Origin: Alopecurus myosuroides
Taxonomy: Eukaryota > Streptophyta > Magnoliopsida > Poales > Poaceae
NCBI GenBank assembly: GCA_028641055.1
Contig: CM054061.1
Location: 53,858,081-53,922,080 of the forward strand
Direction: 5' to 3'
DNA: 64,000 bases
Shown: in pieces, positions 56,724-64,000 of the stretch
Layout: each line of letters starts with the position of its first letter
How positions within the stretch are numbered: position 1 is the stretch's first letter
Made by a program: the position numbers and the translations under genes
Notes under the pieces: generated by a model
The model's database searches: none
What the model was told of the DNA's origin: nothing
What the model saw: the letters and a program-made list of their open reading frames with translations, nothing else

Positions 56724-57789
56724 TTTCTTGAATAAATAAATAAAACATTTTTATTTCTTTATTTATATTTGTTCATTCCATTAACAAACATTTGCATGCA
56801 GCACCTCGAATCATTTGTTAATTCTATTAACAACCATTCAACGAAAAACCCCTTGAACTATTTCAATTTGCCCTGAAACAATTTTCGAAGCTGCCCAAAA
56901 CATTCTTCGGTATTCCGTATCCTCTCAAACGCTTCATCGAACCTTAAGTGTGTCACCCTACGGTTCGTGAATAATATAGACATGATCGAGACTCCTCTCC
57001 AATCAATAATCAACAGCGGGATTTGGAGATCCGTGATGACTCCTATATATATTCAACGATGACTCTCGTAATCGTGTTTGTCTTTCAACGTCGTAACGAT
57101 TTCCCTTTGTCTCGCGATATTTTACTTGTCCGAGATCCGATCATTGGTATCAACCATACCTTGTTAGATCTCGTTACCTGACAAGTACTCTTTTCTCGTT
57201 CCCGTGATATAACATCCTTGTGATCATATCACGTGCTTGCAAGCGGTGTCGATGTGATATCACCGAGAGGGCCCTGAGTATATCTCTCCGTCATATTGGA
57301 TGGACAAATCCCACTCTTGATCCATGAGATTCAACTAACACTTTCCAAATACCTAACGCCACCTTTACAGTCACCCTTTTACGGTGTGATGTTTGATGTC
57401 ATCAAAGTATTCTTTCGGTATTAGTGATTAACATGATCTCATGGTCTAAGGAACAATGTTACTCCGAATGTAAGACATAACAACAAAACTAAATGACTTG
57501 ATCGTATTGTTATACTTAGTTAGGGTCTAAGTTCATCACGTCATTCTCCTAATGACATGACCCCGTTATTAACAACATCCAATGTCTACGATCAGGAAAC
57601 CTTGATCATCTATTAATCAACGAGCTAGTTAAAAAAGAAGCTTCACTAGGAACGTTGATTTGTTTATTAATCACACATGTATTAACGTTTACGGTTAATA
57701 CAATTCTAGCATGATAAATAAACATCTATCATAAACAAGAAATAACATAATAAACACTTTATTATTGCCTCTCGGGCATATTCCCTTGA
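56724..57789 (-). repeat. Copia 5' LTR, part 2
   Basis: 1066 bp continuing the LTR after the CACTA element and its GTT duplication (56721-56723). It matches about 7434-8492. Its outer terminal dinucleotide is TC instead of TG on the minus strand (57788), a post-insertion change. TTTAT follows at 57790-57794. Confidence 0.9.
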
Positions 57790-59319
57790 TTTATTTTGCA
57801 GGCTGTGAAAGTGGTAAGAGTGGACATTTTTCAGTTTCTATGCATGCTAATTCTTAGTGCAACATACACCTTCCTCTAAAAAAGGTTTCCGTCATAATTT
57901 CGACATGCCAATGATTGTTAGTTTGGCCTTGCGGCTCTATTAGTATGGTTTTTACCTATAAATGGATTTACTTATGAAGTGATCGCCAGTTTTATGTTTG
58001 TAGTTATAAGGGTTATATCGTTCTGTTTCATACATGGAAATGCATAGTTGTCTTCATTACTATTTTTCTGGTCGGCAAATTGGAGGATTAAGCCGCTCTG
58101 TCATCATGCCTAATTGACTACCCATGATTGAAGAGAAGGGTGTACGCAATGTTTGTTTTCCACTAGAAATCTCATAGGAGTTTAGTAACATCAAATATGT
58201 ATTCAGTGGAACTTTGTGTCATGTTATTTGCATAAAAATGTGTTTTCCAAATTTATGGGACAATGTGGGCTTATTTTCTTTGTGTGTTTCTCTTTGATGT
58301 AAATAAATAATTTCTTTACATTGGCCGAATGGGATTTACCATAGTCCCCCATATATATGTATCAGGATGATAAACGTACATAGATGAAACCCAGTCTCAA
58401 AGTGATAAACATATATAGATGAACACCTCGACGTCAAAGAAAAAGGAAACCCACAGAATTAGATATTTACGATATACTAAAGACCTATGGTTGAATTCCT
58501 CAAAACTAATTCTTGCAAGGATTGAACAATTCCTAAATTGTAACCTGGTCGTAAAAAGAAAAAGCTAAGCTGACTAGATTATGCTTGACTTTGGTGTTTG
58601 ATTGTTACGGTTTCTTTTGGGCCATATTGATACATGTATGCGCATGTTATAAGTAGCTTGCTATAATATTAGATAGAAAAATGAAGATGCAGGTATATTT
58701 TGGGAAAACAAACAAACTGCACTCCAATAAAAGTAGGAGAACGAAAGAAATTAACCAATAAGTCAAAGCGGCACAGCAAAGCGCAACGTCTCCTTCTACA
58801 AATGGAGGGGGAACTTTCAACAACGACATCAAATATTTTCTGACAGAAAAATGTGCTACAATGAACATTTTGCTCGTTAGCATGAAGGGGTGTGCATTCC
58901 GACGCGCATACGCGTAAGAAAAAAAAAGGAGCGCTGCTATGTGTTTTAAGTCAAAAAAATCAACGCTAGACCGACGGATTGCACCGTCGGTAATCGGACA
59001 TTCAGTAGAGTGTGTTTAAGTCGGCCCATAATGGCGGGGCCTAGTATTAATAAAAAATCCTGGTGGAAAACCTCCCGACAAGGTCCATGGCTCTGCCCTC
59101 CCACTATATTAGATCTGTTTTCCTCCTCTCTAATTAGTTTAGCACGTCAAAGAGGAGGACCGACACACTTGTCCTGGGGCTGATCGATTGGACAAGACGA
59201 CACCTCTGTCTGGAATTGGAAGCTCCTCCTCATCCAGCTAGCGAGAGCTGAAGCAAATCCCGAAACGAAAGGTCTCAAAACTTCACCTCTTGTTTGTTTC
59301 CCAAATCTTTTTCTTGTGT
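57790..59319. other. Unassigned flank right of the Copia element
   Basis: After the TTTAT duplication comes TTTGCAGGCTGTGAAAGTGGTAAG-like text with an intron-exon-intron look, then T-rich sequence with no ORF above 80 codons. A 20-base hairpin CCGACGG...CCGTCGG lies near 58970. The last 250 bases (59050-59300) are CT-rich and 5'-UTR-like. I cannot assign it to a TE or a gene. Confidence 0.4.
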
Positions 59320-59614
59320 TCAAGATCCACTTGCTCCTACTGCTGCGTTCTATGAGATTAAACCTGCTTTATTAAATCTTGTGATGAAAGAGAAATTTTC
59401 TCGTATTAGTACTGATGATGTTGTTGCCCACCTTAATAATTTTGTTGAGCTATGTGAGATGCAAAAATATAAAAATGTGGATGGAGATATTATTAAACTG
59501 AAATTATTTCCTTTCTCTTTCAGAGGAAGAGCTAAAGAATGGTTGCTATCTTTTCCTACAAATAGTATTGATTCATGGACTAAGTGTAAAGATGCTTTCA
59601 TTGGAAATGCCTAG
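59294..59614 (+). pseudogene. Athila-type gag, N-terminal ~100 codons
   Basis: The frame contains APTAAFYEIKPALLNLVMKE, DDVVAHLNNFVELCEMQKY and KLKLFPFSFRGRAKEWLLSF, the first part of the gag core of Triticeae Athila-like elements. It ends at a TAG (59612-59614) just after KCKDAFIGNA, where the capsid would normally continue. The first ~10 codons come from flanking sequence. The nucleocapsid is missing. Confidence 0.85.
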
Positions 59615-62309
59615 CTGAAAGGCGTTAAAGAAAAGTGCTACCGGGAGACAACCCGTTTTATTTCGCTGCTTTTAACCCGTTTTATTTCGTTTTGTTTGGT
59701 GTGCTTTGCACCTGGGTGTTGTATATTTCCTTAGCAACCCTGCTGTATCTTTTCTTTAGTGTTTTTGTTGAGCCAAGTAAAGCCTCCAGTGGAAAGTTGA
59801 GGCTATATTTCGGATTTCTGCGCAGGAAACAGATTTCTGCTGTCCACTGTTAATTTCGTAAAAAATCACAGAAAATTCAAAATGACATGATTTGTTTTGT
59901 TCATAATACTGAGTTATAGAAGCAACTTTTCTTAGTTGACCACCTTTTGATTTGAGCAACAGAAGATGTTTTTAAAAATCGATATTTACCTGCTATTCTG
60001 TTTTGACAGATTTCGGCCATTTATTGCATTTGCATCTTAATCTCTTTCTTTTGGTGTTCTTTTGAGAAAAAGAGTTTTAAAAGAAGTTGTGACAGTAGCT
60101 AATGTGTTTTTGAGTGTTAGACTTGTGTTGAAACTTAAATATGTGAATTTATTATTTCGATTGCACTAACGTTGCTAATGAAGATTGTGAGAAGTTTGGT
60201 GTGAAGGAAGTTTTCAAGGGTCAAGAGAGGAGGATGATATGATGTGATCAAGAAGAGTGAAAAGCCTAATATTGGGGATACCCCACTGGTACATCCCACC
60301 AAATTCCAAGAAGACTCAAGCGTCTAAGCTTGGTGATGCCCAAGGCATCCCCTTCTTCATCAACAAATTATCAGGTCACTTCTAGTGAAACTATATTTTT
60401 ATTCGGTCGCATCTTATGTGCTTTACTTGGAGCGTCTTATATTTTTCTTTTCAGTTTGTTTTTGTTTTTGCTTTCAGTTTGTTTTTACTTTTTCAATAAG
60501 CTTGGTTGGAAACAACAATATTTTATTGGAGAGTGGCATGCTCCGTTTTCATGAGAATATTTTGTATTCTTAATCTTTGTCTAGCTGCTGCATTTATTTA
60601 TCTCCTGTTTTGCATGCATCTCTTATTAGAGCTGTTAGTTTTAGTAGTGTTATTTGAGTACTCTAATGTTTTCTTGCCGTATCATAAAGAGTATTTTTGT
60701 TAAAGCATGTTTTGTATGGTGCTTGTTGAGAGAACAAAACTGCTGCTTGAAATAGAATTTATATGAGTGCTAGTAGAAACTTGTATAGACAGTGGCTAGA
60801 ACTTTTTCATGCCATGCTAAATGTTATTTTAGTTTTAAATCCTTGTGGTTATTGAGTAGCATGAATAGCCTCAAATAGTTGAGAGTGTTTAATATGTCTT
60901 GAAAGATTCATGAGTTGTTCTTGTCATAGTAAAGCATCAATATATGGTGTTCTCTTTCGAATGTTTTATTTGGTTGACTTGGCGCATGCTCACACCATGT
61001 TTATGACTACAAACCAGTCACGAATAGCCTCCATGACCACTTAGTTTTTGAACTTTTGATACTGGTTATGCTTTAATTAATGATGCTTATGTCGCTATGC
61101 ATGATTATGGCTCTTATGCTCTCTTGATTTGTCGCTCCCAGTCTTTTGCTAGCCTCCACCTGTACTGAGTACGAGCTCCACTCGTGCATCCAAACTCCCT
61201 TAAATCAAAGTTTTTCCCATTGTGTACACCATAGCTACCTACATGTGGTGTTTAACTGCCCCTCCAAAGTAAATTGCTCACGTGTTACCTTCAAAACCTT
61301 CAAAATTACTCCTGCTTTATGTTCCTGTTTTTGGCGTCAATAGAGAATCTTTATCTCACCTGTTGATTGGATTTCACACACTGGACTAGTGGCTTCATCC
61401 GCTTATCCAAATGATAGAAGAGCTTGCAGCAGGGTTCCCAGCCCCAAATTAATACGAACAAATTCTCTTCACTATTTTTGCCCCTGATTTATCAGTCAAA
61501 GAATAATTGTGTAAGCAAAAGAGAAAGAGGGATGACCTTCTACACAAGTTGCATCCTTCACCATGGGAGCCGCTCTTGTGAATCCAGTTGTCTTGTGACG
61601 TACTGTATTTTCTGTTTACCATTTGTTGATATTAGCATACATCTCCCAAAATATAGACACTCCTCCACGGTATGTGATTGTTGGCAGGCACCCGAGGATT
61701 CGGTTAGCCATGGTTTGTGAAATATGGATGGGAGGAGTGTCAAACTTTTAATACCTCTGTTTAATAAAATAAAAGCTCTAGCACATGAGTGATCCCTACT
61801 TCCCTCTGCGAAGGGCCTTTCTTTTACTTTTATGTTGAGTCTCCATCTTCTAACTTTATGCACAGTTGAGAGAGCATTTTTGCCATTCTGAGTTATGTGT
61901 GCATTTGTCCCATAAACATCAATAATTACTTCATAATGTGATATTATTTGTTCTTAAATTATTTGTTCTAGTCTTCCTCGTGAACTTTGAAGGTGTCCTG
62001 GCATTTATGATTTTCCCCACTCTTAAGGACCAACGAAATATCACTTTGCCATGCTTTCTCTATACCTGAAACAAACGTCCACCTTTCTTTGCATTATTAG
62101 TCAAGATCCTTTATTTGAGATACTCTTCGTGATGCATTGTAATTGCTATGCTTTATTATTAAAGTTCTATTTATCATGTTTGTGTTTGAAGTTCTATGAT
62201 CTCAGCGTGCATATGCTTTTACATTAGATTGATCAAGTTTATGTTAGTAGCATGTCACCTCAGAAATTATTGTTTTATCGTTTACCTACTCGAGGACGAG
62301 TAGGAACTA
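59615..62309 (+). other. Non-coding 3' interior of the Athila-like derivative
   Basis: T-rich sequence with only short frames, as in the long region between pol and the 3' LTR of Athila-like elements. GGTGATGCCCAAGGCATCCC (60331) is a short palindrome near the gag side. No gene seen. Confidence 0.65.
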
Positions 62310-62323
62310 AGCTTGGGGATGCT
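62310..62323 (+). other. Polypurine tract of the Athila-like derivative
   Basis: AAGCTTGGGGATGC directly precedes the LTR start TGATACGTCTCC. Confidence 0.75.
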
Positions 62324-63892
62324 TGATACGTCTCCAACATATCTATAATTTCTGATGCTCCATGATCATATTATGTCAATTGCTACCTGTTTTCTCCCTT
62401 ATTTATAGCATTTTTATTCGTTTTCCGGGACTAACCTATTAACAAGATGTCAAGTGCTAGTTTCCTGTTTTCTGTTGTTTTTGGTTTCAGAAAAGTTGTT
62501 CTGGAAACATTCTCGGAATTGGACCCCACAAAGCCCGAAGTGCCTATTTTCCCCGGAAGCATCCAGAACACCGAACAAGAGTCGAACACGGGCATCGGGG
62601 GGCCACACCATAGGGTGGTGCGGAACCCTTGGCCGCGCCAGCTATGGGTGTGGGGCCCCTGGAGCTCCACCGCCTTTGCCCTTTCTCCTGTTTAATCCCC
62701 CCCCAGATGGAAAACCCTAAACACAAGATAAAAAATCCTTGAAAAGTTCCGCAGCCGCCGTCACCGTCAACCCTAGATCAGGGGGGTTCTGAAGCTGTTT
62801 CCGGCACCCTGTCGGAGAGTATATCATCACCGGAGGATTCTACATCACCATGCCTGCCTCCAGAGTGAAGCGTGAGCAGTTCATCCTTGGACTACGGGTT
62901 CGTAGCTGTAGCTAGATGGTTGCCTTCTCCTCATATGCCTCCATGTTTAGATCTCGTGAGCTGCCTATCATGATCGAGATTGATCTTATGTAATTCCATA
63001 TGGTGTGTTTGCTGGGATCCGATGAATATTTAACTTATGCCAAGTTGATTATACTCTTTATTTTCATATGCTATTTGTGATCTTGCATGCTTTCCGTTGC
63101 TAGTGGTTTCTCTGGCCAAGTAGTTTCTAGTGAATCCAAGAGGGGGTATTTATGCTTGATAGTGGGTTCATGCCTCCTCACCGCCTTGCTCGAGTGACAG
63201 AAATGTGAAGGGGGAGGATGTGATGTTGCCATTAGGGAGAAAACAACGGTGAGAGTGCCCGCGTGCATAATCATTTCTTACATTATACACTTTGTTTAAT
63301 GCAGTTATCTGTTCCTTGCAACTTAATACCTAAAGGGGTTCGGATGATAACCTGAGGGTGGATTATTAGTCATCGATGCAGATGGATTCCGGTCTATGTA
63401 TATTGTTGTTATGCCCGCACTAAATATCATAGTACTCTTCATGTCATATATGTGCACGACGGTGCAACCTCTATTTGTTAATTGCCCAGATGTAATTTGT
63501 TCACCCAGCATGCTATCTTTTATGGAGAGACACCACTAGTGAACCTATGAACCCCAGTCCATTTTCCACACTGTTAAACAAACCACAACTATTTTCTGCT
63601 TTCTTTACTTACTGCAAGCATACATCATTTTCCACACTATACGTCTAATCTTTGTTTTTAGCAAGACCGGTGAGATTTACAACCTCACTGTACTATTGGG
63701 ACAAAGTATTTTGCTTGTGTTGTGTGCAGGTTCCACGTTGTTGCTGACACCGGTGAAGCGCCAGCACCACCGTTAGTGGCATCAACCTTCCTGAGATCCT
63801 CTTCCTCCTACTGGATTGATAACCTTGGTTCTTAGGTGAGGAAAATTCTTGCCGCTCGCTCATCACAACCTCCTCTTGGGGTTTCCAACACA
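62324..63892 (+). repeat. LTR of the Athila-like derivative
   Basis: It starts TGATACGTCTCCAACATATC. The right border is estimated at the CCAACACA near 63892, from the position of the following gag start. It carries GGATTGATAACCTTGGTTCT near its end, seen in many Triticeae Athila LTRs. No PBS follows. Confidence 0.65.
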
Positions 63893-63924
63893 CCATCAAA
63901 GGGCATCATACACCTATTTCTCCA

Positions 63925-64000
63925 CCTGCTCCTACTGCTGCTTTCTATGAGATTATACCTGCTTTATTAAATCTTGTGATGAAAGAGCAATTTTCTGGTA
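63925..64000 (+). pseudogene. Second copy of the Athila-type gag start, cut by window edge
   Basis: About 76 bp matching 59328-59405 with some five differences (CCTACTGCTGCTTTCTATGA). It follows the LTR after only about 30 bases, with no PBS between. Confidence 0.75.

Larger units (their letters stand above)
6845..57789 (-). mobile_element. BARE/Angela-like Copia retrotransposon, split by two nests
   Basis: The element can be traced as 3' LTR 6845-8492, interior 8493-13245 and 35024-35365, and 5' LTR 35366-35951 plus 56724-57789. Net length is about 8.4 kb, normal for the BARE/Angela group. TTTAT flanks both ends (6840-6844 and 57790-57794), so both ends are original. The gap 13246-35018 is the long-LTR element and the gap 35952-56720 is a CACTA. 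The two LTRs differ at about 20 positions in the 370 bp I compared (5-6%), which makes this the oldest layer of the nest. All coding domains are broken. Confidence 0.85.
59320..63892 (+). mobile_element. Athila-like derivative with deleted gag-pol
   Basis: Plus strand: a short gag start (59320-59614), about 2.7 kb of non-coding 3' interior, a polypurine tract (62310-62323), then an LTR from 62324. No 5' LTR or PBS is seen at its left border, and no pol is present. The gag joins the 3' interior at GCCTAGCTGAAAGGCG (59608 onward). It is a deletion derivative or a non-autonomous family member. After the LTR the gag start appears again. Confidence 0.75.

Overview
The window reads as a grass nuclear chromosome segment, almost certainly Triticeae (wheat, barley, rye or Aegilops). 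Nearly every base belongs to a transposable element: BARE/Angela-like Copia, Athila-like and CRM-like Gypsy, large CACTA elements, and LTRs of several kilobases. No intact host gene, tRNA, rRNA or CRISPR array was found. All family names are by recognition, not by search.

Layout. (1) 1-2014 is the 5' part of a minus-strand Gypsy element that leaves the window on the left. It is inserted in the gag of (2) an Athila-like minus-strand element (2015-4351). (3) 4352-6844 holds degraded remnants: a gag-like peptide, a Copia LTR fragment, and a primer-binding site followed by part of another LTR. (4) From 6845 to 57789 one minus-strand Copia element of about 8.4 kb net is spread over 51 kb by two independent nests. 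Its 3' LTR is 6845-8492, its broken gag-pol is 8526-12465, and its 5' LTR is split into 35366-35951 and 56724-57789. TTTAT flanks both ends.

Nest A (13246-35018) is a plus-strand element with 5.9-kb LTRs and only about 1.8 kb of non-coding interior (LARD-like), inserted in the Copia leader with an AAGAG duplication. Its interior received a CRM-like Gypsy element (20845-28951, minus strand, GGAAG duplication). The two 947-bp LTRs of that element differ at about 11 sites.

Nest B (35952-56720) is a 20.8-kb CACTA transposon inserted in the Copia 5' LTR with a GTT duplication. It carries a TNP2 transposase gene (36903-40378), a second gene with a TNP1-like N-terminus and Ulp1-like C-terminus (52029-55794), and a small RNase H1-N/viroplasmin-like ORF with a hydrophobic tail. 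It also carries an antisense, intron-containing fragment of a host peroxisomal ABC transporter gene (ABCD1/PXA1/CTS type). A second CACTA (41597-50147) is inserted inside an exon of that captured fragment. It carries a TNP1-Ulp1 gene with a visible His/Asp/Cys set but broken by stops, an uncharacterised 181-aa gene with a TATA box, and a short AP2/ERF-domain gene.

The most interesting pattern is in the two CACTA elements. The inverted motifs that make up their subterminal arrays recur inside the elements, just upstream of the TATA boxes or leaders of the internal and cargo genes. This suggests that transposase-binding arrays double as promoters.

The right part is an unassigned 1.5-kb flank (57790-59320), then an Athila-like derivative whose gag is cut to about 100 codons and joined to 3' non-coding sequence. 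It ends in an LTR (62324 to about 63892) that is followed again by the same gag start, implying a tandem LTR-internal-LTR arrangement beyond the right edge.
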